The notes: a model not told the origin generated them from the letters alone. A stretch of DNA of 64,000 bases from Brevibacillus reuszeri (GCF_001187725.1 NZ_LGIQ01000007.1:432324-496323), one strand, 5' to 3'. Positions 1 through 8,586 are shown, counted from the first letter of the stretch. Translations and numbers: made by a program.

Positions 1-1
1 A

Positions 2-1180
2 GACAAACACTGGCTGCCTATGGTGCATCTGGATCATGTCGCTTCGTTCGTAGCCAATCTCGTTCGCACGGATGACATCGCCAGCAATACGTATTATTTG
101 TTGGATCCCCGGAGCGATAGTCCAACCATGAGCGCGCTAATCAGTACCATCGCCACCGAGCTGCGCACGATGAGGCCGATTGGAAGCGTCCCGCCAGCGA
201 TGCTCAAAACTGCACTCGGCGCGGCCATAGGAGAACGCTTAGGCATCCCATCCGAATCAATGAATTTTATTGTGAATCGTGACTTCTCGGTTAGTTCGAA
301 AACGACCATCGAGGATATGCACGGAAAACGCACTTCTTTGACAAAAGACACCTTCCCTTTCGTGATCGCCGATCTTGACTTTCGGCTATCCCACCCGGCA
401 TTCACAGCGTCGGAAGGGTTCATGCAGAAGAGAAGATCCAAAATCATCACGTTAGAACGGACGTGCGAAGGTCCGCCACTTGTATTACTGCACGGTACGT
501 TCAGTAGCGCTGACCGGCTTATGCCCATTGCCGAACGACTGAACGGCCACCGTTCGATCCTGGTGGATTTTCCAGGTTTTGGCCGTTCGCCAATTCCTCG
601 TGGCTCATCCTTAATTGAGGACTGCGTAGAGGCAGTCACAGAGCTCATTCTTGAACTGGAGGAGCCGGTTATGTTGGCTGGCCATTCGTTCGGCGGGCTG
701 ATCGCTGCTATGGTCATGGAGCGGATAGAACCTCGCATTCGGAAGCTAGTGCTGCTGCAGCCCGTCCTGCACCCCGTATCGACCAAGTATCGGTATGCTA
801 CGATAACCGACAAGATCTTAAAGTGCATCAATCCGTATTCTATTGAAAGTGAACTGCGGAAGGGCGGTGATTTCACCAATGGGGGCGAGGGTATGGAACG
901 ATATGTCGAGGCAATGATCCGTGATCTTAAATCGTCGCGCATTCGCCATACCAACGCTTGGGCGATGTCTCTTCTCACGCAAACCAGTTCATTCAGGCTG
1001 CGGCCAGAAATCTGGAATCCGGACAAAGTTCGACTATTGCGGGGCGAGCGGGACGGCGAGTTTCGTCTTCCGGCACCGTTCCGCCGCTTCGACATTGATT
1101 CGCTTCCTTACGGCCATCAATTCCCGATCGAAGCTCCGCTTCTCGTGGCAGATTGGTTTAAAAGCTCGATTTTTTCGTAA
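2..1180 (+). CDS. SDR/reductase C-terminus fused to alpha/beta hydrolase (5' partial)
   Basis: The frame is open to the first bases of the window with no stop, so the ATG at 20 is probably internal and the gene begins upstream. The first ~80 codons read like the tail of an extended short-chain dehydrogenase or thioester-reductase domain (PMVHLDHVASFVANLV). From about 470 the protein is an alpha/beta hydrolase: oxyanion-loop HGTFSS near 490, VDFPGFGRSP, nucleophile elbow GHSFGG near 680, a likely catalytic Asp in RGERDGEF near 1045 and a His in YGHQFP near 1110. The triad is therefore complete. Such reductase/hydrolase fusions occur beside polyketide, lipopeptide or lipid pathways, but no partner is visible here. 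Hydrolase call firm, substrate unknown. Confidence 0.75.
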   Translation, partial: DKHWLPMVHLDHVASFVANLVRTDDIASNTYYLLDPRSDSPTMSALISTIATELRTMRPIGSVPPAMLKTALGAAIGERLGIPSESMNFIVNRDFSVSSKTTIEDMHGKRTSLTKDTFPFVIADLDFRLSHPAFTASEGFMQKRRSKIITLERTCEGPPLVLLHGTFSSADRLMPIAERLNGHRSILVDFPGFGRSPIPRGSSLIEDCVEAVTELILELEEPVMLAGHSFGGLIAAMVMERIEPRIRKLVLLQPVLHPVSTKYRYATITDKILKCINPYSIESELRKGGDFTNGGEGMERYVEAMIRDLKSSRIRHTNAWAMSLLTQTSSFRLRPEIWNPDKVRLLRGERDGEFRLPAPFRRFDIDSLPYGHQFPIEAPLLVADWFKSSIFS

Positions 1181-1290
1181 ATGACCACTTTGAAAATGCA
1201 CATCGTCCTGTTTTGCACTCATAGCGTTTAGCCACTTCTAAATATAGACACGATTAATGACTCATAGTTATGTTATAGAGGTAATAATTG

Positions 1291-1323
1291 GAGATCGCCT
1301 TAAAACGGGGTGGTCTCTTTAAT
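1291..1323 (+). terminator. Intrinsic terminator after the hydrolase gene
   Basis: GAGATCGCC (1291-1299) pairs with GGTGGTCTC (1309-1317) over nine positions including two G-U pairs, followed by a short T-rich tail. Confidence 0.5.
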
Positions 1324-1812
1324 TGTTTAATGTTGAACTAATCTCCCTCTATGAGGTTTCTTTGTTCTCCTGAATACTCTCGAAATCTCACGATTTCTTG
1401 GAATTCAAATCTAAAAGACAACTCTTGCTTGGAACCATGTTGAAACAGAAGAAAATCCTGGGGTTGAGGAAATCGCAAAAGTGCTCCTACCTAGCCACTT
1501 GTCAGTAAAAAGTGGTTACTCAGGTAAAGTATGGTCGCACTTAAGGATCTCCACTCTCTCTCATGGAGGTCAACCCTCCCATGTCTCACAGAGTCTACGC
1601 TTCCACATTCCTTCAATCAACCTTCCCACGAGGTGGAGGTCAGATATGCTGCACGACAGGATCTTTGTCCGCACTTTAGTTCAGTTCCGACTCATCCGTG
1701 CTTCAGTTGTCTTGGTGTTATCAAAGAACCATCAAGAGTAAGCTACCTTAACTAAGCAACCATATTTAGTGAAATGAAATGAGGGATGTCGTTTAGCATC
1801 TTCTCTTCGTTA
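1324..1812. other. Non-coding stretch, no supported gene
   Basis: About 490 bases without a convincing gene. Two overlapping open frames (roughly 1481-1755) lack ribosome binding sites and have Ser/His/Pro-rich translations unlike a folded protein. The stretch ends in an IS110 transposase remnant, so it may be debris of past insertions, but I recognise nothing else in it. Confidence 0.5.
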
Positions 1813-1908
1813 AAGCCTCATAAAGTGGCACTAGTAGCATGCGCGAATAAGCTAGTTCATTGGCTTTATGCCATTTTAAAAAGTAAGAAGTCATTCCGTC
1901 CGGATTAA
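1813..1908 (+). pseudogene. IS110-family transposase C-terminal remnant
   Basis: Read in frame from 1813, the 31 codons to the TAA at 1906-1908 start KPHKVALVACANKLVHWLYA and end in Lys-rich sequence. This matches the extreme C-terminus of IS110/IS116/IS902 transposases (GK.HKVAL.AC.NKL.HW.YAIL). The frame is closed by TGA shortly upstream and the DEDD and Tnp20 domains are missing, so only the tail of the element survives. No clear ends of the element were found. Confidence 0.65.
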
Positions 1909-2042
1909 TAAAAAGTTAATGGAATAACCTTCCAACAGATCCATGTAGCAAAGTGGTTTTGGGGTCTAAAACATAATTTGTAGTGTACAGTCTAGGGGCA
2001 AAAACGATGACTTCGGAATTTTTGTAGTGCTAACAAATGGAA

Positions 2043-2094
2043 TTGACATGACACCAAAAGGTGTCGTATTATCGAAGTGTCACCATTTGGTGTC
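2043..2094 (+). promoter_or_regulatory. Promoter with two ArsR-type operator dyads
   Basis: A -35 TTGACA (2043-2048) and -10 TATTAT (2067-2072) are separated by 18 bp. The spacer holds a perfect dyad, GACACC-AAAA-GGTGTC (2050-2065). A second, one-mismatch copy lies just past the -10 at 2079-2094. The centres are 29 bp apart, which suits two repressor dimers blocking RNA polymerase. The ArsR gene in the downstream operon is the obvious ligand, giving autoregulation; that link is inference. Confidence 0.75.
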
Positions 2095-2169
2095 CAATTA
2101 AAGGCTCATAATTTGGAAGATTGGAGCCTGAAGAAGACTCTCTTGAAAACCATGTAGGAGGAGGAAAAA

Positions 2170-2592
2170 ATGAGCAAGGTGATCAGTGCGGAATTAACTT
2201 CGCAGATAGGAGCACAGCCCCGTGGAAAAATGATTGCGTATTGGACGGTCACATTACTACTCGCAGCATCGGTTATGTTAAGTGGTATCGGTCAATTGAT
2301 GCAATTTGGGGGGAACCTCGAATTAGTGACAAAGCTTGGTTACCCTTCATACGTCTTGACTATTCTCGGGATATGGAAAGTGCTTGGAGCCATCGCTCTC
2401 GTCGTGCCAGGATTTCCTCGGCTTAAAGAATGGGTTCATGCAGGCATCTTCTTTTTAATGACTGGTGCAGCCATCTCTCATATGTTTGCCAGTGATTATG
2501 GTGATTACGGGTTTGCTATCATTCTTCCGCTTTTTTATTCGGCACTAAATATCGTCTCGTGGACGTTGCGTCCGGCGAGCTGTAAACTTTAG
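2170..2592 (+). CDS. DoxX-like family membrane protein
   Basis: A 140-residue protein with four hydrophobic segments (about residues 20-40, 58-78, 85-105 and 112-132), matching the DoxX-like family. Members sit in the cytoplasmic membrane; many are linked to redox or stress roles but few have proven functions. GKMIAYWTVTLLLAASVMLS opens the first helix and the Gly/Tyr/Leu pattern after it (LGYPSYVLTILGIWKVLGA) is typical. The start has a strong AGGAGG site six to eight bases upstream. It is the first gene of an operon with an ArsR repressor and an SRPBCC protein, a common trio in Bacilli. Confidence 0.8.
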   Translation: MSKVISAELTSQIGAQPRGKMIAYWTVTLLLAASVMLSGIGQLMQFGGNLELVTKLGYPSYVLTILGIWKVLGAIALVVPGFPRLKEWVHAGIFFLMTGAAISHMFASDYGDYGFAIILPLFYSALNIVSWTLRPASCKL

Positions 2593-2657
2593 GGAGGTGG
2601 TGAAGAAACGGCTGTCCCTTCGTACCACAAATAGAAAAAGATTTTGGAGGGAGTGTC

Positions 2658-2987
2658 GTGAGCGAGAGCAACCAGTCGAGGGATATTTTTGACGCGATTG
2701 CAGATCCAACTAGACGCAAGCTGATTCAGCTGTTAGCAGAGGCAGAAGAGATACCGCTTCATGAATTAACTGTACAATTTCAAATGGGGCGTACAGCGGT
2801 ATCCAAGCATTTGACGATCCTAAAAGAAGCAGGGCTGGTACTGGACCGAAAAGTAGGCAGAGAAACGCGATTTAGGCTAAACGCCTCTCCACTAAGAGAA
2901 GTTCAAGACTGGGTGGCCTTCTACAACAGGTTCTGGAGTGCAAATATGGTTCGCTTGGGCCAACTATTGGAGGAGGAAGAAGAATGA
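2658..2987 (+). CDS. ArsR-family winged-helix repressor (SdpR-like)
   Basis: A 109-residue winged helix-turn-helix regulator. DIFDAIADPTRRKLIQLL is the classic ArsR N-terminal helix and GRTAVSKHLTILKEAGL the recognition helix, followed by the wing (DRKVGRETRFRLN). No metal-binding Cys pair is present, so it belongs with the SdpR-like group rather than the metal sensors. Translation starts at GTG with GGAGGG about seven bases upstream. The stop overlaps the next gene's ATG (ATGA), so the two are translationally coupled. It probably binds the two dyads upstream of the operon. Confidence 0.85.
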   Translation: MSESNQSRDIFDAIADPTRRKLIQLLAEAEEIPLHELTVQFQMGRTAVSKHLTILKEAGLVLDRKVGRETRFRLNASPLREVQDWVAFYNRFWSANMVRLGQLLEEEEE

Positions 2988-3406
2988 GCTTAACATTATC
3001 CTTGGATTTTCAATACAAGACATCAATGGAGAAGCTTTGGTCTGCATTAACCGATTCAAACAAGCTTGCTAAATGGGTGGTTAATAACCAAACCGGCCAG
3101 GCGATGGAAAACAATTTTAAACCTGTCGTAGGACACCAATTTCAGTTCCGTACACAGCCTTCCGAATACTGGGATGGAATTATTGACGGTGAAGTACTGA
3201 TCGTAGACGAACCAAACCGCTTGTCCTATACGTGGGCCAGTGGAGGAGAGAAGCACACAGTTACCTGGACGCTGAAGGATTTAGGAGAAGGAGAAGTTAA
3301 CCTTCATCTTGAACAAACGGGAATTTCGAATGCGCAAGCACTGGGTGGAGCGAAGTATGGCTGGAGTAAATGGTGCGGTGAGCTTGAAAAGGTGCTGGAA
3401 CAATAA
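2984..3406 (+). CDS. SRPBCC (AHSA1-type) domain protein
   Basis: A 140-residue single-domain protein of the START/Bet v 1-like SRPBCC superfamily, AHSA1 branch. The N-terminal pattern LDFQYKTSMEKLWSALTDS, the WDGIIDGEVL strand and the C-terminal helix (YGWSKWCGELEKVLEQ) fit the family. These cytosolic proteins enclose a hydrophobic pocket, and their ligands are usually unknown. It is coupled to the upstream ArsR gene by a four-base overlap. ArsR-SRPBCC pairs are very common in Bacilli, and the SRPBCC partner may relay a small ligand to the regulon; that is inference. Confidence 0.85.
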   Translation: MSLTLSLDFQYKTSMEKLWSALTDSNKLAKWVVNNQTGQAMENNFKPVVGHQFQFRTQPSEYWDGIIDGEVLIVDEPNRLSYTWASGGEKHTVTWTLKDLGEGEVNLHLEQTGISNAQALGGAKYGWSKWCGELEKVLEQ

Positions 3407-3436
3407 GAGAATCGGTACGAACGATGTACCTCCAGG

Positions 3437-3473
3437 AGATGACCCTTGAATTCATTAGGGGTCATCTTTTTTT
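3437..3473 (+). terminator. Intrinsic terminator of the DoxX-ArsR-SRPBCC operon
   Basis: AGATGACCCT (3437-3446) pairs with AGGGGTCATCT (3457-3467) and is followed by a run of seven to eight T. Confidence 0.8.
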
Positions 3474-3623
3474 ATGTCTGCTGCCTATGAAAAGAAGAAT
3501 GTTGCGACTCACCGCGCGATTTGACCATAGCCAATCCTGGCAAAGCACATCGAACATGAATTGTGATTGCAGCCGTTGATAAAAACGAAGATTAAATTTT
3601 GAAAATTTATTAAATTAAAACTG

Positions 3624-3676
3624 TTGCATAAAAACCGTCCGGATGGTATGTTATGTATATAAACCGTCTGGATGGT
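3624..3676 (+). promoter_or_regulatory. Oxygenase promoter with two TetR-type operators
   Basis: A likely -35 TTGCAT (3624-3629) and -10 TATGTT (3647-3652) are 17 bp apart. The spacer is filled by the imperfect palindrome ACCGTCCGGATGGT (3634-3647). A second copy, ACCGTCTGGATGGT (3663-3676), follows just after the -10. The same palindrome with changed centre (ACCGACCAGACGGT) lies upstream of the tetR-type gene near 8.6 kb, so that regulator probably represses both. Confidence 0.75.
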
Positions 3677-3709
3677 TTGGAAATATCAAATGATCAGGAG
3701 GTCAAAAGC

Positions 3710-4840
3710 ATGTTAAACACAAAGGTGGCACCATTTCCCCACAAATTCCATTCTGACCCGGAGCAATCTTATGCTTTGACGGCACCGTATTACACGGACC
3801 CTCAAATTTTTGAAATAGAGCGGGAAGCCATCTTCTTTAAAAACTGGATTTTCGCCTGTCACGCGGAAAAGCTGAGACAGCCAGGCTCTTATTTTACGTA
3901 CGCGATTTTGGATCAGGAAGTACTCATTACGAGAACCAAAGACAATCAATTGAAAGCGTTTTATAATGTGTGCCCTCACCGCGGTCACCAATTATTGGAG
4001 GGGGAAGGAAAAAAAACGACAATCGTCTGTCCTTACCACGCCTGGACTTTCCAGATGGACGGAGAGCTGATCAAAGGGCGCGGTGCTGACAAGGTAAAAG
4101 GATTCGACCACAAGGAGCACTGCCTTACTCCTGTGCGGGTAGAGGAATATGCGAATCTGATTTTCTTCAATCTGGATAGGGATGCACAGCCGGCACACGT
4201 AATGTACAACGGGTTGGAGCAAGACCTGAAGCGCTACATCCCTGAGCTGGATAAGCTGACGTTCTCCCACCGTCTGAAATTCGAGGTCAAAGCCAACTGG
4301 AAAGTAGTCATCGACAACTTTCTGGAATGCAACCATTGCAGTCATACACACCCCGCTTTGTGTGATCTGATTGACTTGAAAAACTATAAGTCCTACATCT
4401 ACGACTACTATTCATCCCATACAGCGCCGATGGGCAACTCAGACGGAAAGGTCGCTTACAAAATTGATCCGAATGGCGGCAACCAAAATTTTATTGCCTA
4501 CTGGCTCTGGCCGCTGACCATGTTTAATGCGAATCCAGGGGAAACAGCGCTGCAAATCTTTCATATCATGCCGACTGGACCGGATACGACCATCGAGTAT
4601 TTTGACTTTTACTTCCTGGACAAAGAGCCAACGGAAGAAGGCTGGGCAGGCATCAATTATATGAAAAACGTTTTGAACCCCGAAGATATTTCGATTTGCG
4701 AAGCGGTGCACAAAGGGCTGAAATCAAAAGGATATGCGGGTGGACGCCTGATCGTTGATGAGGAAAGAACGGGAGATATCAGTGAACACGCTCTTCATCA
4801 TTTCCAGGGCTTGGTGTTACAGGCGTTAAACGCTCGTTAA
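3710..4840 (+). CDS. Rieske non-heme iron oxygenase, alpha subunit (GbcA/CntA-like)
   Basis: A 376-residue oxygenase. The Rieske [2Fe-2S] ligands are CPHRGH and, about 19 residues later, CPYH. The catalytic domain carries the mononuclear-iron motif VVIDNFLECNHCSHTHP, whose DNF-ECxHCxxxH form is typical of the branch acting on quaternary amines (choline, betaine, carnitine) rather than of classical aromatic dioxygenases. I chose ATG 3710, with CAGGAGG nine bases upstream; an in-frame ATG at 3653 would fall at the transcription start. No reductase subunit is nearby, so electrons must come from elsewhere. It heads a set with an aldehyde dehydrogenase and an APC permease. The substrate is not determined by the sequence. 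Confidence 0.8.
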   Translation: MLNTKVAPFPHKFHSDPEQSYALTAPYYTDPQIFEIEREAIFFKNWIFACHAEKLRQPGSYFTYAILDQEVLITRTKDNQLKAFYNVCPHRGHQLLEGEGKKTTIVCPYHAWTFQMDGELIKGRGADKVKGFDHKEHCLTPVRVEEYANLIFFNLDRDAQPAHVMYNGLEQDLKRYIPELDKLTFSHRLKFEVKANWKVVIDNFLECNHCSHTHPALCDLIDLKNYKSYIYDYYSSHTAPMGNSDGKVAYKIDPNGGNQNFIAYWLWPLTMFNANPGETALQIFHIMPTGPDTTIEYFDFYFLDKEPTEEGWAGINYMKNVLNPEDISICEAVHKGLKSKGYAGGRLIVDEERTGDISEHALHHFQGLVLQALNAR

Positions 4841-4900
4841 CATATGACTGAATAATCGAAAAATAATTCTACAAGCGAAAAAACGAAAGGGGCAAGTCGC

Positions 4901-6358
4901 ATGCAAATCGCAACGAAAAAGTACCAAATGTTTATCGATGGTGAGTTCGTCGACTCCAGCTCACAGGAGACAACCCTAGTCATCAATCCTGCGACAGAAG
5001 AAGTCATCTCGGAAGTACCAAAAGGAACAGTCGAAGACGTACGCAGAGCGATTGAGGCAGCAGAACGTGCACAAAAAGGCTGGGCGAAGCTGGCGCCGAT
5101 TGAGCGTGCTGCCCACCTGCGTGCCATCTCCAAAGAAATTCGTGAAAACGTCGATGACTTAGCGCGTACGATTTCAGAGGAAATGGGGAAGACGCTTGCT
5201 CTCGCTGAGGTTGAGGTCCATTTTACAGCCGATTACATCGACTACATGGCAGAGTGGGCGAGAAGATATGAGGGCGAGATTGTTCAGAGTGACCGACGAA
5301 ACGAAAATATTTTTGTCTTCAAGCAGCCGGTCGGAGTAATCGCAGGTATTCTGCCGTGGAACTTCCCATTCTTTCTCATCGCTCGCAAAGCGGCACCAGC
5401 GCTGATTACAGGAAATACGATTGTGATTAAGCCAAGCGACGAATCTCCGAACAATGCAATCGAGTTTGCAAAAATCGTGGAAAAGGCGGGTCTGCCCAAA
5501 GGTGTCATCAACATCGTAACAGGCAGCGGCCGAGTGCTGGGCAATGAGCTTTCTGCCAATCCGAAAGTGGGCATGGTCAGCTTGACAGGCAGCTACGCAG
5601 CAGGGGCGGCAGTCATGCGTGCAGCAGCGGAAAACATCACGAAAGTATCGTTGGAGCTGGGGGGCAAGGCACCAGCCATTGTCATGGATGATGCAGATAT
5701 CGATCTGGCGGTCAAGTCCATTGTTGCATCCCGTGTCATTAATACCGGACAAGTGTGCAATTGTGCTGAGCGTGTTTACGTACACGAGAGGATCGCGGAG
5801 GAATTTATCGAAAAAATCGTCAAGGCGATGGAACAAACCAAGTACGGAAATCCGTTGGTAGACAGAGACATTGATATGGGGCCACTTGTGAATAAAGGTG
5901 CTCTTGAATCCGTAGACAACCAGGTAAAACGAGCCATTGCTGCGGGTGCAAAACTGCTGACAGGCGGAAAAAGAGCAGGAGATGTCGGCTACTACTATGA
6001 GCCAACCGTGCTCGTAAACGTAACAAACGAGATGGAAATCATGCAAGAAGAGATTTTTGGCCCAGTTTTACCCATTGCCACCTTCTCTGATCTGGATGAG
6101 GCAATTGAGCTGGCGAATCACTGCGAATACGGTTTGACCTCGTCGATTTACACGCAAAATATCGATGTAGCGATGCGGGCTAGCAACGAGCTGCAATTCG
6201 GAGAAACGTATATCAATCGTGAAAACTTTGAAGCCATTCAAGGCTTCCATGCAGGTTGGAAGAAATCCGGGATTGGTGGAGCAGATGGCAAGCATGGCTT
6301 AGAAGAGTACTTGCAAACTCATGTTGTTTATCTACAATATAATCAAGGTAAAAAATAG
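4901..6358 (+). CDS. aldA: AldA-type aldehyde dehydrogenase (lactaldehyde/glycolaldehyde family)
   Basis: A 485-residue NAD(P)-dependent aldehyde dehydrogenase. It shows the cofactor motif GILPWNFPF, the general-base stretch LELGGKAPAIVMDDAD and the catalytic Cys in NTGQVCNCAERVYV. The latter, together with the C-terminal FGETYINRENFEAIQGFHAG and SGIGGADGKHGLEEYLQT, is the signature of Escherichia coli AldA, which oxidises lactaldehyde, glycolaldehyde and other small aldehydes to acids. It follows the Rieske oxygenase by 60 bp. Oxidation of an aldehyde released by the oxygenase is the natural reading, but that is inference. The RBS (GAAAGGGG) sits about nine bases before the ATG. Confidence 0.85.
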   Translation: MQIATKKYQMFIDGEFVDSSSQETTLVINPATEEVISEVPKGTVEDVRRAIEAAERAQKGWAKLAPIERAAHLRAISKEIRENVDDLARTISEEMGKTLALAEVEVHFTADYIDYMAEWARRYEGEIVQSDRRNENIFVFKQPVGVIAGILPWNFPFFLIARKAAPALITGNTIVIKPSDESPNNAIEFAKIVEKAGLPKGVINIVTGSGRVLGNELSANPKVGMVSLTGSYAAGAAVMRAAAENITKVSLELGGKAPAIVMDDADIDLAVKSIVASRVINTGQVCNCAERVYVHERIAEEFIEKIVKAMEQTKYGNPLVDRDIDMGPLVNKGALESVDNQVKRAIAAGAKLLTGGKRAGDVGYYYEPTVLVNVTNEMEIMQEEIFGPVLPIATFSDLDEAIELANHCEYGLTSSIYTQNIDVAMRASNELQFGETYINRENFEAIQGFHAGWKKSGIGGADGKHGLEEYLQTHVVYLQYNQGKK

Positions 6359-6578
6359 AACGAGAAACTGAAATCGTAGGCTTTGATACATAGGGGCCGT
6401 ATCCAACTCCTGAATATGCAGTGTAAGCACCCATTCAGAGTTTGTATGCGCCCCTTTGCTGTTTCCAAAAATGATATCGCTTTCTTTTGTAGCTGCACGA
6501 CTTATTCATTCAGAATATTACCACTTACCAAAATATTTTGTTTATTTTACAAGATTTTCCAAAAGGGGATGATGTGCG

Positions 6579-7979
6579 ATGAATAGTGAAGCGGGTGGGC
6601 TCAAAAGGTCGCTAGGCTTTTTTAGCGTATTCATATTGGGGATCGGGCTCTTGGTGCCGACTTCTGCGTTCTTTGTCTACGGTATTGCAGCAGGCATTAC
6701 AAATGGACATGTTCCAGCTGTTTACGCCTTTGCTGCGATTGCTATTTTTTTCACAGTGCTGAGCTATGCCAAAATGTCGAAGGTCTTTCCGCGAGCGGGT
6801 TCAGCGTACACCTATGTACAGCAAACGTTTCACTCAAATACGGGCTTTTTAGTCGGATGGACGACCTTGTTCGATTACTTGTTTCTGCCGTTTACCTATG
6901 TGCTATCCGTCACGATTTATTTGGAGCCACTGTTCCCGCAAGTGCCGTTGTGGGTCTGGGTAGTGGCGATTATGCTGACCATGACGCTAGCCAACGTATT
7001 CAACGTCAAGGTAGCGGTTTCGTTTACAACCCTTCTCATCATTGTTCAACTGATTACGATCGCGATTTTCATTGCACTGCTGATCAAATATCAGTTGACG
7101 CAGGACCCGGCACAGCTTTTTTCTTTCCAGGCGTTTTACTCATCGACCTTGACCTGGCCGACCTTATTGTCAGGGGCAGTGATTCTTGCTTATACCTTTA
7201 TCGGGTTTGACGCTGTCAGCACGCTGGCAGAAGAAACACACAATCCCACCAAAACCATTCCCAAAGTCATGATTTCACTGGCTGTGTTTATTGGTATCCT
7301 GTACGTCATCCTAACATATTTCATGCAATCGGCATTTCCGAATATTTCTGTGTTTGCAAGCCCGGATGGTGCAGCTTTTGAAATCGCGCAACAAATCGGG
7401 GGAATTCTCTTTTCGTCCTTGTTTTTAGGTGTGGTGATTGCCAGCTGTCTCGTGGGGGGAATATCGGCACAGATGAGCATCTCTCGCTTACTGTTTGCGA
7501 TGGGGCGAGATAATGTGATACCGCGAAAAATATTTGGCTATTTACATCCAAAAAGCGGTATTCCGATCTACAACATTTTGCTTATCGGAGCGCTTGGCAT
7601 GAATGCCGTTTTTCTAACCTTGGATCAGGTCGCTTCCATCATCAGCTTTGGTGCGTACACTGCTTTTACGTTTGTCAACCTCTGTGTAATCAAGCATTAC
7701 TTCATTGAGAATAAAACGAGGTCATGGAAAGGGATTATTTTTCATCTCGTGTTCCCTTTGATTGGTATCCTGTTTATAGCCGCGATGTGGTTTAACATTA
7801 GTAGAATTGCTCTGATTCTTGGTGTTGTCTGGGTTTCCTGTGGCTTCGTGATGCTCATTTTCCTGACGAATGGATTTAAAAAACCTGCGCCTACCCTTGC
7901 TATGGATAAAAAAGAGGAAGAGCTTGACTCCTCCAGCTTGTCGGCCGATACGACTCAGCCCAAAATGAATTTGACCTGA
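6579..7979 (+). CDS. APC-family amino acid/amine permease
   Basis: A 466-residue integral membrane protein with about twelve hydrophobic segments. The N-terminus LKRSLGFFSVFILGIGLLVP is the family's first helix and ITNGHVPAVYAFAAI and KVFPRAGSAYTYVQQ are standard APC motifs; the latter carries the conserved PRAGSAYTY. TFIGFDAVSTLAEETHNPTK around residue 210 is the helix-6 region with the conserved FxGFD. Members exchange or import amino acids, polyamines or related amines. The gene lies 220 bp after aldA in the same orientation and ends in a terminator shared with tetR, so it probably imports the substrate of the oxygenase pathway. Its C-terminal tail after the last helix is polar and probably cytosolic. 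Confidence 0.8.
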   Translation: MNSEAGGLKRSLGFFSVFILGIGLLVPTSAFFVYGIAAGITNGHVPAVYAFAAIAIFFTVLSYAKMSKVFPRAGSAYTYVQQTFHSNTGFLVGWTTLFDYLFLPFTYVLSVTIYLEPLFPQVPLWVWVVAIMLTMTLANVFNVKVAVSFTTLLIIVQLITIAIFIALLIKYQLTQDPAQLFSFQAFYSSTLTWPTLLSGAVILAYTFIGFDAVSTLAEETHNPTKTIPKVMISLAVFIGILYVILTYFMQSAFPNISVFASPDGAAFEIAQQIGGILFSSLFLGVVIASCLVGGISAQMSISRLLFAMGRDNVIPRKIFGYLHPKSGIPIYNILLIGALGMNAVFLTLDQVASIISFGAYTAFTFVNLCVIKHYFIENKTRSWKGIIFHLVFPLIGILFIAAMWFNISRIALILGVVWVSCGFVMLIFLTNGFKKPAPTLAMDKKEEELDSSSLSADTTQPKMNLT

Positions 7980-7990
7980 TCCATCAAACA

Positions 7991-8035
7991 AAGGATAACC
8001 AGCCTGTTTAGTAGCAGGGATGGTTATCCTTTTTC
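7991..8035. terminator. Bidirectional terminator between permease and tetR-type gene
   Basis: AAGGATAACCA (7991-8001) pairs with TGGTTATCCTT (8021-8031) and is followed by T residues; on the other strand it also ends in T-rich sequence. It lies between two convergent genes. Confidence 0.8.
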
Positions 8036-8052
8036 CTGGCATTCACCCTAGA

Positions 8053-8586
8053 TTACAACTGATCCTTCCGAGTCAAGGCAACAAGCTCGTTCAAGACTTT
8101 TTCGCGCAGCTCTGGTTCCACAGAGGTCAAGCCGAACATATCGCAGAACCATAGGCCATCTATGGCGAGTCGGATGATCGTTGCGAACACGGGGTCCAGT
8201 CCATCATTTTCGACATGGCGCTGCCAGACAGCATAATGGTCTTGCAAAGGCTTGAGCAGCTCGGGATCAGTGGCAATGGCAGCGAGCAAACCCGCGGTTA
8301 ATTGATCAGGGTCATGCATGGAGACCTCGATATAGGCGCGGAGTGTATGACCAGGATCGGAATCCTTTTGAGAGCTTTTCTCTAAATTTTCTGTGTATTT
8401 CTCGATTACAGAAGTGATACCGCCCTCAATCAGCGCCTTTTTGTTCGGAAAGTAATGCAACAGGCCGCCTTTGCTTACTCCGGCTTCATTCGCGACATTC
8501 TCCAGCGTGAGGTAAGAGACTCCCTTGGTGTTAATAATTCGTGATACGGCGTTTAAGAGTTCGTCGTTCTGGATCTTTTTTTTCAA
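8053..8586 (-). CDS. TetR/AcrR-family repressor of the oxygenase gene set
   Basis: A 177-residue regulator. The N-terminal helix-turn-helix is TLENVANEAGVSKGGLLHYF followed by PNKKALIEGG, the standard TetR DNA-binding head. The all-helical ligand domain (ATDPELLKPLQDHYAVWQ and LAIDGLWFCDMFGL) matches the TetR_C_37-type. The first possible TTG (8595) is one base from the GGAGG site, too close; the TTG at 8586 is ten bases away and is preferred. A palindrome matching those in the oxygenase promoter lies upstream of this gene, so autoregulation plus control of the catabolic set is likely. Confidence 0.85.
   Translation of the reverse strand: MKKKIQNDELLNAVSRIINTKGVSYLTLENVANEAGVSKGGLLHYFPNKKALIEGGITSVIEKYTENLEKSSQKDSDPGHTLRAYIEVSMHDPDQLTAGLLAAIATDPELLKPLQDHYAVWQRHVENDGLDPVFATIIRLAIDGLWFCDMFGLTSVEPELREKVLNELVALTRKDQL

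Noticed and set aside
94..1095. Long antisense frame opposite the hydrolase
   Set aside because: Shadow of the real gene; its sequence is Arg/Ser-rich and unlike any family.
1481..1755. Two overlapping open frames (86 and 74 codons)
   Set aside because: No ribosome binding site, and no domain or plausible protein composition.
5174..6046. 290-codon antisense frame inside aldA
   Set aside because: Antisense to a clear AldA gene; His/Cys-rich, no RBS.
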